Positions 17,116-25,484 of a stretch of DNA of 33,385 bases are shown here, piece by piece. This stretch comes from Deinococcus marmoris (GTDB lineage: Bacteria; Deinococcota; Deinococci; Deinococcales; Deinococcaceae). The stretch lies in NCBI RefSeq assembly GCF_001949125.1, contig NZ_MSTI01000154.1:1-33385 (forward strand), written 5' to 3'. The notes under the pieces were generated by a model. The model was not told the origin of the DNA and ran no database searches. It was given only the letters and a program-made list of their open reading frames with translations. The stretch's first letter is position 1; every line of letters starts with the position of its first letter. A program made the position numbers and the translations under genes.

Positions 17116-17282
17116 TAGAGCCTATTCGGAAAGTGGAGCGTCTGTTTTGATTAAGGTGCGCTGGGAGGGCGTCTGCGGTTCACCCCCTCCCCAACCCTCC
17201 CCCATAAAGAGGGAGGGAGCAGAAACACTGTCTGAGTCATATTAAATCTGATACTCTCCTTCGACTTCCCGAATAGGCTCTA
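17116..17282. mobile_element. 167-bp MITE with 19-bp terminal inverted repeats
   Basis: The left end reads TAGAGCCTATTCGGAAAGT (17116-17134), and the reverse complement of the right end (17264-17282) reads TAGAGCCTATTCGGGAAGT, 18 of 19 identical. The outer TA on both sides looks like a TA target duplication, as in the IS427 group of IS5-family elements. The inside has no coding frame but holds a GC-rich stem (CCCTCCC / GGGAGGG). It is a non-autonomous element moved by a transposase elsewhere. Confidence 0.8.
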
Positions 17283-17363
17283 AACCCTACCCACATCAGC
17301 CGGACAAACTTTTAGGATCGGCTCGGCCTTTCTCGTTGCAAGAAATATAGTTGAACGGTGACT

Positions 17364-18131
17364 TTATGGCTTCCGCGTTGCCGTGAACATATCGTTCATC
17401 CGTTTGAAAAAAGCGTCATGTTCGCCGCGCCTCTCAGCGAAGCGTTGGGCGTGGACCCGCTCCACCAGCACTTCTCGGATGTCTGGCTGCGTGGTCAGAA
17501 TCTGCATCGTCTCGGCGATGTAGTCGTCTAGTGGCATGGCGTTGGGGTCATTGGCCTGCCGCTCACCCTGCAACATCGTTTGAACGTAGGGCGGCACCAG
17601 CTCGATCACCTGAACATTTGTGCCTTGAAGCTGGTAACGCATGGCCTGGGTGTAGGAATGAATGGCCGCTTTGGTGGCGCTGTAGGTGGGATTGAGCGAC
17701 AGCGGCACGAAGGCCAGACCTGAAGAAACAGTCAGCACGGCGGCCTTCGGCTGCTGCAACAGATGCGGCAGCAACGCCGAATTCAGCCGGATGGGGCCGA
17801 GCAGGTTGGTGGTGATGTGCGCCTCGGCAGTATCCGCCTCGCCCATTTTAAGATCCTCTTCTTGCATGATGCCCGCGTTGTGGATAACGGCGTTTAGGGC
17901 TGGATGGTCCTGAACAAGTTTGACGGCCACGCGCCCAATATCGTCCGCGTCGTCCACGTTCAGTACCACCGCTTTCATGCCGGGATGGGCGGCCACCGTC
18001 TCGTCCAGCGTTTTCTGGTTGCGCCCCGTGATGATGACTGTATTGCCCAGCCCGTGAAACGCCGCCGCCAGCGCCTGCCCGATGCCCGAATTGCCGCCTG
18101 TAATCAGAATCGTGTTGCCCGTCGTTTGCAT
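17364..18131 (-). CDS. DltE-like SDR family oxidoreductase
   Basis: This 255-residue classical SDR of the DltE-like subgroup has LITGGNSGIGQALAAAF (cofactor loop), ITGRN, VIHNAGIMQEEDL, VLTVSSGLAFVPL (catalytic Ser) and YSATKAAIHSY (Tyr and Lys). It ends with an extended C-terminal segment (VERVHAQRFAERRGEHDAFFKRMND) common in this subgroup. It is divergent from an HxlR-type regulator with 91 bases between starts, a common regulator-enzyme pair in bacteria. AGGAGAA lies before the ATG. It is probably a soluble NAD(P)H-dependent carbonyl reductase. Confidence 0.93.
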   Translation of the reverse strand: MQTTGNTILITGGNSGIGQALAAAFHGLGNTVIITGRNQKTLDETVAAHPGMKAVVLNVDDADDIGRVAVKLVQDHPALNAVIHNAGIMQEEDLKMGEADTAEAHITTNLLGPIRLNSALLPHLLQQPKAAVLTVSSGLAFVPLSLNPTYSATKAAIHSYTQAMRYQLQGTNVQVIELVPPYVQTMLQGERQANDPNAMPLDDYIAETMQILTTQPDIREVLVERVHAQRFAERRGEHDAFFKRMNDMFTATRKP

Positions 18132-18222
18132 GATGTTCTCCTTGACCCGATGCTAGACTGATCGCAGTCGATTGGGAAGTAAGCACCACGAAGTTCCATA
18201 CATACCTAAAGGAGAGTGTCGT
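18132..18222. promoter_or_regulatory. Divergent control region, SDR / HxlR regulator
   Basis: Both promoters must fit in 91 bases. GAAGTTCCATACATACCT (18190-18207) sits just ahead of the regulator's AAAGGAGAG ribosome-binding site, and GGAAGTAAGCACC lies at 18175-18187. The AGGTATGTA/CTTC pair within it recurs upstream of the SDR gene at 2692. It is a candidate HxlR operator. Confidence 0.35.
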
Positions 18223-18651
18223 ATGACAGCAGGAAAGTTGGACTTCACCGCACCTTACGGCACGCCTCCCGAACATACAGACCCCCAACTCGATGCCCTA
18301 GTGCGCGAGATCATCGGGCGGGTGGCCGACAAGTGGACCATGCTGATCCTGGAGACGCTGGAGCAGGAGGGCCGCACCCGTTTCACGCGGCTGGGCGAAC
18401 TGGTGGGCGGTATCAGCCAAAAGATGTTGACCAAAACACTGCGCCAGATGGAGGAGGGTGGGCTGGTCACCCGGACCATCTACCCGGTCATTCCGCCCAA
18501 GGTGGATTATGAATTGACCGAGCTGGGCCGCAGCCTGAGTGCGGCGTTCTGCGGTGTGTGGGTCTGGGCCGAGCATTACCAGGAGGACATAGAGGCGGCG
18601 CGGGCAGCCTTTGCGATCCACAAGGCAACGGCCAGCGACACATCCACCTGA
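18223..18651 (+). CDS. HxlR-family transcriptional regulator
   Basis: This 142-residue winged-helix regulator shows the HxlR pattern: VREIIGRVADKWTMLILETLEQEGRTRF, LGELVGGISQKMLTKTLRQMEEGGLVTRTIYPVIPPKVDYELTELGRSL, and a C-terminal dimer helix containing VWVWAEHY. HxlR proteins respond to aldehydes, quinones or oxidants, sometimes through a Cys, but no Cys is placed near the N-terminus here. The ATG at 18223 is preceded by AAAGGAGAG; a longer frame from 18172 is unlikely. It probably represses or activates the divergent DltE-like SDR and itself. Confidence 0.93.
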   Translation: MTAGKLDFTAPYGTPPEHTDPQLDALVREIIGRVADKWTMLILETLEQEGRTRFTRLGELVGGISQKMLTKTLRQMEEGGLVTRTIYPVIPPKVDYELTELGRSLSAAFCGVWVWAEHYQEDIEAARAAFAIHKATASDTST

Positions 18652-18705
18652 ATCGGACCATGCTCACTTGTTTGACAACGTGATAGGCGGCGAATTGAAT
18701 GATGT

Positions 18706-18910
18706 GTGGTAGGTAGACCTTTCCTCAAACTGTGGGCCTGGGAGGTTACGGAGTACGGCAACGTCCCACCCATGCCGCAAGTGTTTCGCAAGTTGAGTGA
18801 AGCTCACCCTAGCCTGGTGCCCGTCCCCCGCGAATTGCCGGGGGCAGAACAGGCGCACGCCCTTCTGGACGGTGCAGTGGACGCGGGTTTCCTGAGTGAG
18901 CCCTTTGTAG
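18706..18910 (+). pseudogene. Possible gene fragment cut by the IS6 element
   Basis: An open frame reads KLWAWEVTEYGNVPPMPQVF, continues through a helix-like stretch, and is cut at SEPFVG where the IS6 end begins at 18911. The codon pattern looks protein-like, but no family is recognised and no good start signal is seen. It could be the remains of a host gene truncated by the insertion, or chance. The 55 bases before it hold nothing clear. Confidence 0.25.
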
Positions 18911-18966
18911 GGTTGTGTTGCCTTAACTGGTCTCACGGCAGACTGAGGGCAGGGGTGGCCTGAGGT

Positions 18967-19899
18967 TTAGGCCACCCCTGCCGCGACCGTTAACCACGTC
19001 TGGAACGCTTGTTTCTGATTGCTTCGTCTGGTCGTGGTGGGAACGCTGGTTCGGGCGTGATGGTGAAGGTTCTCGATTCGGGCGTGCAGCCTCAGAAATT
19101 CTTGCGCTCGTTTTTTTCGTTTAAGTCCCTGTTGTCGTCGTTCCTGACACCGTGTCGATTGGTGCGATTGCTCAATGACATTGTTGCAGCGAGCCGTGGA
19201 AATCACGTGCTGATGGTCGACCCCATGCAGGCTGGGAAGGTCACGGATCGCAGCTCCGTAGCTCTGCACTGAAGAACCCTGCACTGAAAGTACAGGGATT
19301 CATAGTGCGACTGAAAGTCGCCGTCAACGCCACAGCATTCCGCCTATCTGCACGCCATACCTTGAGCTCAATGTCCCACTGACACGCCAGGGTTTCTCTT
19401 CTGACTGCCCAGCCGCTCAGTTTTTCGTGACGGCGCAGGTCTGAAAGACTTGCACTAAAGTGCATGGCTCATCCCCAGCGGTTTCGTAGAGTTGATCCGT
19501 GTGGATGACCTCTGGAACGTCGTATTCGCCCATAAGACGCGTCAAGAGGGTCTTCGCGGCTTCGGTATCTCGATGCCGTTGAAGGAGAATGTCCAGCACG
19601 AAGCCGTGCTCGTCCACCGCCCGCCATAACCAATGTCGGACGCCATCCACCGTCGTGCAGACCTCGTCCAGGGACCAGCGGGAACCCCGTCGGGGTTCCC
19701 GCTGGCGCAGTCCTTCTGCGAACAGGGAACCGAACTTAATGCACCACTCGCGGAGGGTCTCATGGCTGACTTGAATGCCGCGCTGGTGCGGCAATTCTTG
19801 AACATCTCTGTAGCTGAGCGGGAAGCGGTGATAGAGCCACACAGCGTGCTGAATGATGATCATTGGGAAGCGGTGTCGATAGGGCTTGGCGTCGGTCAC
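18967..19899 (-). pseudogene. IS6 transposase, disrupted by insertion
   Basis: The N-terminal part (from the GTG at 19899) has the IS6 signature HAVWLYHRFPLSYRDVQEL and QVSHETLREWC, the first catalytic Asp in WSLDEV and the second in IHTDQ. The C-terminal part (19267 to the stop at 18967) resumes as QSYGAAIRDLPSLHGVDHQ and contains the catalytic Glu in NNVIEQSH. The two halves would join as DQL-QSYG if the 222-bp insert were removed, so the gene was intact before the insertion. As it stands, translation ends early inside the insert and no active transposase is expected. Confidence 0.88.
19268..19489 (-). mobile_element. 222-bp non-autonomous IS200/IS605-like element
   Basis: Inserted in the IS6 transposase gene. 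Each end holds two tandem small hairpins with AA or GAA loops. One end has TGCACT-AA-AGTGCA (19451-19464) and GTCT-GAA-AGAC (19439-19449). The other has GCGACT-GAA-AGTCGC (19307-19321) and CCCTGcACT-GAA-AGTaCAGGG (19277-19297). Such subterminal hairpins without inverted-repeat ends or target duplication are the hallmark of IS200/IS605 elements. No TnpA or TnpB frame is present, so it must be moved in trans. The boundaries come from rejoining the transposase frame. Confidence 0.7.
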
Positions 19900-19980
19900 G
19901 GATGATCACGCTACCCCAATCCGGTTAAGGCAACACAACCAACGAGGGAGTGGGACACGGGCCGTGAGCTTCAAAGACGT

Positions 19981-20724
19981 TTACGCCGTCAGGATCAAAG
20001 GCTTATTGCCTGTAATCATGATGGTGTGCTCAAAGTGTGCCGCCAGGCCGCCGTCTGTGGTGCTGAGGGTCCATCCATCCCGAAGTGTTCTGACACGGTG
20101 AGACCGCCCTGCTGAAACCATCGGCTCTACAGCAATGATCAGCCCCTCATGCAATTTCATTTTGTCTATGGGGCGGTAGTAATTCGGCACATTTGGTTCC
20201 TCATGGATGGCACGTCCAAGGCCATGTCCAAATAAGTCCCGGAGCACCACAAATCCACGGCGTTTAACCTCGGTTTCAACTGCCTTGCCGATGGTATTGA
20301 CGGCGCGGCCTGCCTTGGCCGCAGCCAGGCCCGCTTGTAGCGCGGCCTCCGTACATTCAATCAGGCGCATGACCACAGGGGACGCTGGAGGAACAGCAAC
20401 AGTGACCGCTGCGTCGGCAATGTAGCCGTCCACGAAGGGCGTGACGTCCAGACTCACGATGTCCCCTGCTTCCAGGGGACGTTGGGTTGGGAGGCCGTGA
20501 ACGATGTCGTCGTTGACGCTGATAAAGACGTTGACGGGTGCGCTGTAAATCATTCGTGGCGCAGATTTAGCCCCTTCGCGTTTGAAGACGGTTCCGGCCA
20601 GAGCGTCAAGTTCAGCGGGCGTGATCCCCGGACGGATGGCGGCCTTGAGGGTGCGGAGTGTTTCAGCAACCACGTACCCTGCACGCTTCATGCCTTGCAA
20701 CTCGGCTTCGGTAGTAACGGTCAT
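19981..20724 (-). CDS. map: Methionine aminopeptidase, type I
   Basis: This 247-residue enzyme removes the N-terminal Met from new proteins in the cytoplasm. All metal ligands are present: D93 (SLDVT), D104 (YIAD), H167 (FGHGLG), E200 (VEPMV) and E232 (FEHTI). The substrate-site histidines H75 (IVHGLP) and H174 (AIHEEP) and the TTDGG segment are also kept. No N-terminal zinc-finger extension is seen, so it is type Ia-like. The start at 20724 ([19 protein letters not shown]) agrees with family starts; an upstream in-frame ATG at 20781 would add 19 unrelated residues. It lies 40 bases from the IS6 end. A second, chromosomal map would be expected, making this a possible accessory copy. Confidence 0.95.
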   Translation of the reverse strand: MTVTTEAELQGMKRAGYVVAETLRTLKAAIRPGITPAELDALAGTVFKREGAKSAPRMIYSAPVNVFISVNDDIVHGLPTQRPLEAGDIVSLDVTPFVDGYIADAAVTVAVPPASPVVMRLIECTEAALQAGLAAAKAGRAVNTIGKAVETEVKRRGFVVLRDLFGHGLGRAIHEEPNVPNYYRPIDKMKLHEGLIIAVEPMVSAGRSHRVRTLRDGWTLSTTDGGLAAHFEHTIMITGNKPLILTA

Positions 20725-21476
20725 AACCCACTCTAGGTTATGTAGAGTCCCCGAGTCACGAGTGAACGGAGTGGGGATCACTGCTCGTCTCCGAAGGCAC
20801 CGAGGTGGTGCAACGTGGGGATCGCCGTGTCGTCGATCCCCATTGGCAGCGGGCGCTGAGTCATCTCAAGATCGGTCTCCGGGCGGTTTATGACGCGCTG
20901 AGCCGTGGTCAGGCAATCTTCTCTCATCTGACGCTCCAGGGGAGCCTGACCCTGAGCTACTGGGTCAGCGAAGACGCCCCCATGCCTCTCCTCAAACCAT
21001 TCTTGAAGTTGGCTGGCAGCTCGTTTTCCGTCCAACCTCCTAAAATTTGTCAGGCCGCCAGGGCCATGCCCTCCATCTTTGCGGAGCACATTCACTACAT
21101 CAGCAAAAAGATCTCCGAGCTGTCGGCAGCACGTCTTCGTGCGGATATCAGACGCGTTGTGTTACGCAGCCTGAATCGCGAAAAGGGCAAAGTCGAACTC
21201 AGATCGTTCGGACGCCAGGGGACAGCGATTATGGTCTGCAAAGCTGGGCGTCGAGTCCGAAAAGCGGGGGGCCACTTCACCCTCCATTGGCATGTGCCGT
21301 GGCCGGGCCGTCTGTCATCCCCGAACTGCCCCGCCCGCAGCGACGGCTCTCCTGGTGGATGTGGCGCTAGTGTCAGGGTACCTCTGGCCTTCCAGCGTCA
21401 GGAGAAGGCGGCGTATCGCCCTTTACTCGTCTTCCCATTGCCCAGGTCTGTCAGTTTCTCTCAAAGGACTCCCCAT
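20725..21476. other. 750-bp region without a recognised gene
   Basis: A plus-strand frame is open from 20805 right into the nitrilase gene, adding about 224 codons, but its product has no family pattern and mixed composition. A minus-strand frame (20778-21095, ending [20 protein letters not shown]) looks slightly more protein-like, again unrecognised. The region may hold decayed gene remains. AAAGGA at about 21462-21467 is the ribosome-binding site for the nitrilase start at 21477. Confidence 0.4.
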
Positions 21477-22511
21477 ATGCCTACCACGTTCAAAGCCGCT
21501 GCTTGCCACGTCTCGCCCATCTATTTTGATCTGGACGCCACCATTGACAAGACTTGCGACCTGATCGCCGAAGCGGCGGGCAACGGCGCGGGCATTGTGG
21601 CATTCCCCGAAGCTCACATCTGCGCCTTTCCGGTCTGGTCTGGCGTGCGTGCGCCCGTGGAAAACCATGATTTTTTCGTGCGGATGGTCAAGAGCGCCGT
21701 GACCATTGACCATCCGGCCATTGACCGGGTACGCCGCGCCGCCCGTCAGCACGGCGTGGTCGTCTCGCTGGGCATCAACGAAGCGTCCAAGGTCAGTGTG
21801 GGCTGTATCTGGGACACCAACGTCTTGATCGGCACCGACGGCAGCATCCTCAACCGTCACCGCAAACTGGTGCCGACCTACTGGGAAAAGCTGACCTGGG
21901 CCAACGGGGACGGCAGCGGCCTGCGGGTGGTGGATACCCCGGTGGGCAAGGTGGGAGCCTTGATCTGCGGCGAGAACACCAATCCGCTGGCCCGCTACAG
22001 CCTGATGGCGCAGGGTGAGCAGGTGCATATCGCCTCGTACTCGCCGTGCTGGCCGACCCACCCCGCTGGCAGCACGGAACGCTATGACCTGGCCTCGGCC
22101 ATCCGCATCCGCTCCGGGGCGCACAGCTTTGAGGCCAAATGTTTTACCATCGTCTCCTCGGGATTTTTCAGCGACGCTGCCGCCGATCTGATCTGCCGGG
22201 GAGAACCCGCCGCCCGCGCTCTGGTGGACAGTTCGCCGCGCAGTGTGTCCATGATCATCGGCCCCACTGGATCGGTCATCAGTGAGACCCTGCAAGACGA
22301 GGAGGGCATCGTGTACGCCGATGTCAACCTGGACGACTGCATCGTACCCAAGCAGTTTCACGACGTGGTGGGCTATTACAACCGCTTTGACGTCTTTGAT
22401 CTGCGCGTCAACCGGGCGGCGCTGGAACCCGCCACTTTTCTAGATGACCCCATCGCTTTTGAGGACTCCGCCATGCCGCTTGGTCTGACGGACACCCTGG
22501 AAGCGCTCTGA
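21477..22511 (+). CDS. Nitrilase (carbon-nitrogen hydrolase family)
   Basis: This 344-residue enzyme of the nitrilase branch hydrolyses nitriles to carboxylic acid and ammonia. The catalytic triad is clear: E45 in FPEAH, K130 in [14 protein letters not shown] and C164 in [10 protein letters not shown]. The [27 protein letters not shown] context and the length of about 340 residues favour true nitrilases (aliphatic or aryl-acetonitrile type) over amidases of the superfamily. The ATG at 21477 was preferred over the longer open frame because the family start ([16 protein letters not shown]) and AAAGGA lie there. It is first of a three-gene operon; its last codon overlaps the start of the aldolase-like gene. 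Confidence 0.93.
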   Translation: MPTTFKAAACHVSPIYFDLDATIDKTCDLIAEAAGNGAGIVAFPEAHICAFPVWSGVRAPVENHDFFVRMVKSAVTIDHPAIDRVRRAARQHGVVVSLGINEASKVSVGCIWDTNVLIGTDGSILNRHRKLVPTYWEKLTWANGDGSGLRVVDTPVGKVGALICGENTNPLARYSLMAQGEQVHIASYSPCWPTHPAGSTERYDLASAIRIRSGAHSFEAKCFTIVSSGFFSDAAADLICRGEPAARALVDSSPRSVSMIIGPTGSVISETLQDEEGIVYADVNLDDCIVPKQFHDVVGYYNRFDVFDLRVNRAALEPATFLDDPIAFEDSAMPLGLTDTLEAL

Positions 22512-23569
22512 GCGCTGCGCTGCACGTCATTGACCTGTACAGCGACACCCAGACCCGGCCCACCTCAGGAATGCGGGCGGCGATGGCTGGGGCGGTGGTG
22601 GGCGACGAGCAATCCGGCGACGATCCCACCACGCTGGAACTGTGCCGGGTGGTGGCCGACTTGCTGGGGCAGGAGGCGGGCGTGTTCATGCCGTCCGGCA
22701 CCATGTGCAATCTGGTGGCGATCCTGACGCACACGCGCCCCGGCGATGAACTGATCTGTGACCATGAGTCGCACATTTACGGTACCGAGGCGGCGGGCGC
22801 GGCGGCGCTGGCGGGTATCTCCATCCGGGCCATCACCTCGCCGCACGGGGTCTTTGACGCCGCGCAGGTGCTGGAGATGATCCGGCCCCGGACGCGCACT
22901 GCGCCGCGCACCACGCTGCTGTCGGTGGAGCAGACCACCAACTTCTCTGGGGGCGCGGTCTGGCCGCTTGCTCAGCTTCAGGCGGTGCGAGACCTGGCCC
23001 ACGCACACGGACTCAAAGCGCACCTGGACGGCGCTCGGCTGCTCAACGCCTCGGCTGCAACGGGTATCAGCGCCCGCGAGTACGCCCTGGGCTGGGACAG
23101 CGCCTGGATTGATCTCAGCAAAGGGCTGGGCTGCCCAGTGGGCGCGGTGTTGTGCGGCAGCAGCGCGTTTGTAGAGCAGGCTTGGCAGTGGAAGTACCGT
23201 CTGGGCGGGGCCATGCGGCAATCCGGGGTGCTAGCGGCGGCTGGCCTGTACGCCCTGGAACACCATTTGCCGCAACTTGTCGCTGACCACGCCAACGCGC
23301 AGACCATCTGGCACGTTCTGTCGCCGTGTGGTGCGCTGCGCTTTGATCCGCCGCAACCCGCTTCAAACATCCTGCGGTTTGGGTTCACGTCGCCGCTGGT
23401 TACGGCGCATGAATTCGCGGCCCGCTGCCTGAAAGAAGGGGTGCGGGTACGGGCCATCGGCAGCGACTTCGTGCGGGTCACGACGCATCTGGATGTCTCG
23501 GCCAGTGAGGCGCAACTCGCGGCCCAGACGATGCTGGCGGTGGCCCAGAGCCTGTCACAGGGAGGTTGA
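22508..23569 (+). CDS. ltaE: Threonine aldolase-like PLP enzyme, non-ATG start
   Basis: This fold-type I PLP enzyme of the low-specificity threonine aldolase family cleaves beta-hydroxy amino acids to glycine and an aldehyde. Key parts: N-terminal [48 protein letters not shown] and the Schiff-base Lys in DLSKGLG (K205 counted from 22508). The first ATG in frame (22571) would remove the conserved [10 protein letters not shown] segment that shapes the active site, so the real start is upstream. No ATG, GTG or TTG exists between the nitrilase end and this segment. CTG at 22508, overlapping the nitrilase TGA as CTGA behind GGAAG, is the best candidate; CTG 22520 and ATT 22529 are others. PhzF follows two bases after the stop. 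Confidence 0.88.
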   Translation: MSAALHVIDLYSDTQTRPTSGMRAAMAGAVVGDEQSGDDPTTLELCRVVADLLGQEAGVFMPSGTMCNLVAILTHTRPGDELICDHESHIYGTEAAGAAALAGISIRAITSPHGVFDAAQVLEMIRPRTRTAPRTTLLSVEQTTNFSGGAVWPLAQLQAVRDLAHAHGLKAHLDGARLLNASAATGISAREYALGWDSAWIDLSKGLGCPVGAVLCGSSAFVEQAWQWKYRLGGAMRQSGVLAAAGLYALEHHLPQLVADHANAQTIWHVLSPCGALRFDPPQPASNILRFGFTSPLVTAHEFAARCLKEGVRVRAIGSDFVRVTTHLDVSASEAQLAAQTMLAVAQSLSQGG

Positions 23570-23570
23570 G

Positions 23571-24506
23571 ATGGAGAAGCTGCCCTACCACGTCGTGGAC
23601 GTGTTCTCGGACGCGCCCCTGCGCGGCAATCCGGTGATGGTGGTCCTGGTGCAGGCTGAACTGGACGCCGCGCAGATGCAGGCATTCGCGGCCTGGAACG
23701 GCATGCCGGAAACGGTGTACCTGCGCCGGCCAGCAGAAGCGCAAGATGCCGACGCCTATCAAGTTCGCATCTTTTCACCGCGCACCGAACTCGCCTTCGC
23801 CGGGCATCCCTCCCTGGGTGCCGCGCATGTGGCGCTGGCCTGCGGCCTGGTGTCGCCACCACCGTTCACGCCGACTCAGGGCGCATTCAGCACGTTTGAG
23901 GGTCAGGAAAGCACCCTCTGGCAGCACAGTCCGGGGACTTCAGCCCAGATCAAGGTTCTCCAGCATCCTTCTGGCAACGTTGAACTGTTTGTCAAAACGC
24001 CAACGCCGGGGACGGTACGCCCACTGACTGCCGGGCAGGCCAGCGCCGTGTGTCAGGCCACCGGGTCAGCCGTTGAGTGCCTCGTTTATCGGGTGAGCGC
24101 CGGAGCCAACTGGGTGGTGTTCAAACTCGGCAGCGCGGCAGACTTGGCGTCGCTCTCCCCGGACATGCCCACCATTGAAGTCCTGAGCGCCGAACTGGGG
24201 GTGTCGGGCGTTACGGTCTACGCGCCCACTTCTGCTGGCGAACGCGGACAGTTTGAGGTCCGCTCGTTTGGCCCGGCCATCGGCGTGCCAGAAGATGCGG
24301 TCTGCGGCGGTGGAAACGCCTGCGTGGCGGCGCTTGAGCATGAACTGAGTTATGCCCAGTCGTCAGGCACGCCTTACCTAACCCAGCAAGGCCGCTTCGT
24401 TGGGCGTGAGGGCTACGTTCACCTGATTGGCCCGGTTGAAGATCAGCGCTTCTGGCTTGGTGGGACGGCCACAACCGTAATGACCGGGGCGGTCAACTTT
24501 GCCTGA
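23571..24506 (+). CDS. PhzF-family isomerase/epimerase-like protein
   Basis: This 311-residue protein has the PhzF two-lobed fold: YHVVDVFSDAPLRGNPVMVV at the start, the general acid-base Glu at E47 in MPETVYL, FSPRTELAFAGHPSLGAAH, and in the second lobe VRSFGPAIGVPEDAVCGGGNACVAA. PhzF relatives are diaminopimelate-epimerase-fold isomerases, but most have unknown substrates. The usual EDPATGSA loop reads EDAVCGGGNA here. It starts two bases after the aldolase-like stop behind GGGAGG, so the three genes form one operon. It could isomerise a product of the aldolase or nitrilase step, but this is an inference. Confidence 0.9.
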   Translation: MEKLPYHVVDVFSDAPLRGNPVMVVLVQAELDAAQMQAFAAWNGMPETVYLRRPAEAQDADAYQVRIFSPRTELAFAGHPSLGAAHVALACGLVSPPPFTPTQGAFSTFEGQESTLWQHSPGTSAQIKVLQHPSGNVELFVKTPTPGTVRPLTAGQASAVCQATGSAVECLVYRVSAGANWVVFKLGSAADLASLSPDMPTIEVLSAELGVSGVTVYAPTSAGERGQFEVRSFGPAIGVPEDAVCGGGNACVAALEHELSYAQSSGTPYLTQQGRFVGREGYVHLIGPVEDQRFWLGGTATTVMTGAVNFA

Positions 24507-24522
24507 GTACGGAAGTCGGTGT

Positions 24523-24735
24523 TCACGTCGCATCGAGATCGAGTAGGAACTGACCATTCACCTCCTCGGCGAGATTCGTGCCAAACAGTGCGCCGGGCGT
24601 GTACGCTCCGGGGCGGCCCTCCCTTCGGGCCAGCCGCGCCGCTACATTGGCCACCACCGCCGCCGTGAAGTCCATGCCCACTCCCGCACGCAGCCAGCCC
24701 TCGCGGGTCTCACCGGAGGCCCACTGCACCTGATC
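24523..24735 (-). pseudogene. C-terminal fragment of a dehydrogenase-like protein
   Basis: The readable tail IDQVQWASGETREGWLRAGVGMDF...GRPGAYTPGALFGTNLAEEVNGQFLLDLDAT resembles the C-terminus of saccharopine-dehydrogenase-like or related NAD(P)-binding enzymes, where the GAYTPGALFG segment is common. About 70 residues remain. The coding sense stops exactly at the inverted-repeat element at 24736, and no N-terminal part is visible beyond it. It converges with the PhzF gene. The family call is tentative. Confidence 0.5.
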
Positions 24736-24997
24736 AATGGTTCGGACAGTTTTGGGTGGCGTCGCGTGGTGGATGGAGAGGAGAAAAGGTGGGGTGTCGC
24801 GAGACGTCCAAGGCTCTGCTGGACACAGAATGCTCTGCGTTCGGATGATGTGTCTCCGATTGATCAACAAGGCTGTCTGGCAGGGCAAATGAATAATATC
24901 AATCCGGGTGTCGGTGTCGGATTGAGTTTAATTCGGGCAACGGTTGAAAAATATTGTTCTGCTGGCAGCGTACCTGCTGAAAACTGTCCGAACCATT
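24736..24997. mobile_element. 262-bp element with perfect 18-bp inverted repeats
   Basis: AATGGTTCGGACAGTTTT (24736-24753) recurs exactly reversed at 24980-24997. The 226 bases between contain no convincing gene. It lies at the break of a dehydrogenase gene fragment. This is the structure of a MITE or of an insertion sequence with an internal deletion. No clear target duplication could be read because the outer bases differ; the parent family is unknown to me. Confidence 0.75.
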
Positions 24998-25066
24998 GTC
25001 AAAGAGAGATAACAATGGGGCTGCCCTGCTATTGCGTATGAGAATCTGCGCTGGGGAAATCGGCCC

Positions 25067-25360
25067 TCATGCGTCGGAATCCAGGGGGAGGCAAACAGAC
25101 CCCGCCACCATCTGTTCCAGTTCAAACAGGGGGGCCATCCCGCGTGAGCATTTGCGCTCGAGATGCTCCACCACCATGTGCGCGGCCTGGCTGGGCAGCA
25201 TCAGCAGATTCTCAGGGCGGAGATCATGCTTGTCCCCATTCAGGTGGTGAATCACCTCGCCGGGCAGCAGCGCGCGGCCCAGGCTCTGGGCGGCCACCAG
25301 GCGGTGAACGTACACCTGCTTTTTCAGTGTGTTGTCCCAGACCCGCTTGTACCCATTCAT
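25067..25360 (-). CDS. HNH endonuclease
   Basis: This 97-residue protein shows the HNH motif of phage and homing-type nucleases: VYVHRLVAAQSLGRALLPG, IHHLNGDKHDLRPENLLMLP. The first His pair (HRLV and IHH) and the N-x8-N pattern are all present. It begins MNGYKRVWDN at 25360 with GGGGGTGGG ahead; the longer frame to 25483 has no family support. It would cut DNA with a divalent metal. Such small HNH genes often travel with phages, plasmids or introns. It is divergent from a small basic protein of unknown role. Confidence 0.88.
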   Translation of the reverse strand: MNGYKRVWDNTLKKQVYVHRLVAAQSLGRALLPGEVIHHLNGDKHDLRPENLLMLPSQAAHMVVEHLERKCSRGMAPLFELEQMVAGSVCLPLDSDA

Positions 25361-25484
25361 GCCCACCCCCGAAGTTGATTTGAAGTGTCCTCTAGCCCTG
25401 AGAAAAAATCCTGGACCTGAGTGGTGCCTGTCATACGAGTTGCGCCCAGAGTGGCAAGGCTCTGGATCTGTCCTATTGCACATC

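Larger units (their letters stand above)
18911..19940 (-). mobile_element. IS6-family insertion sequence, interrupted
   Basis: The left end GGTTGTGTTGCCTTAACTGG (18911-18930) and the reverse complement of the right end (19921-19940), GGTTGTGTTGCCTTAACCGG, match at 19 of 20 bases. Without the 222-bp insert at 19268-19489 the element would be about 808 bp, normal for IS6. The 8 bases flanking each side (CTTTGTAG and AACGAGGG) do not match. So either the ends come from different copies or an IS6-mediated deletion removed one target repeat. Confidence 0.88.

Noticed and set aside
19241..19465. Small minus-strand frame inside the IS6 element as a host gene
   Set aside because: It is made of insert and transposase sequence; no independent gene is needed.
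21423..22361. 312-residue minus-strand frame opposite the nitrilase
   Set aside because: Complement of a clear nitrilase; no motifs of its own.
22978..23862. Long minus-strand open frame (294 residues) across the aldolase and PhzF genes
   Set aside because: Arg/Pro/Ser-rich product with no pattern; typical antisense artefact of GC-rich coding DNA.
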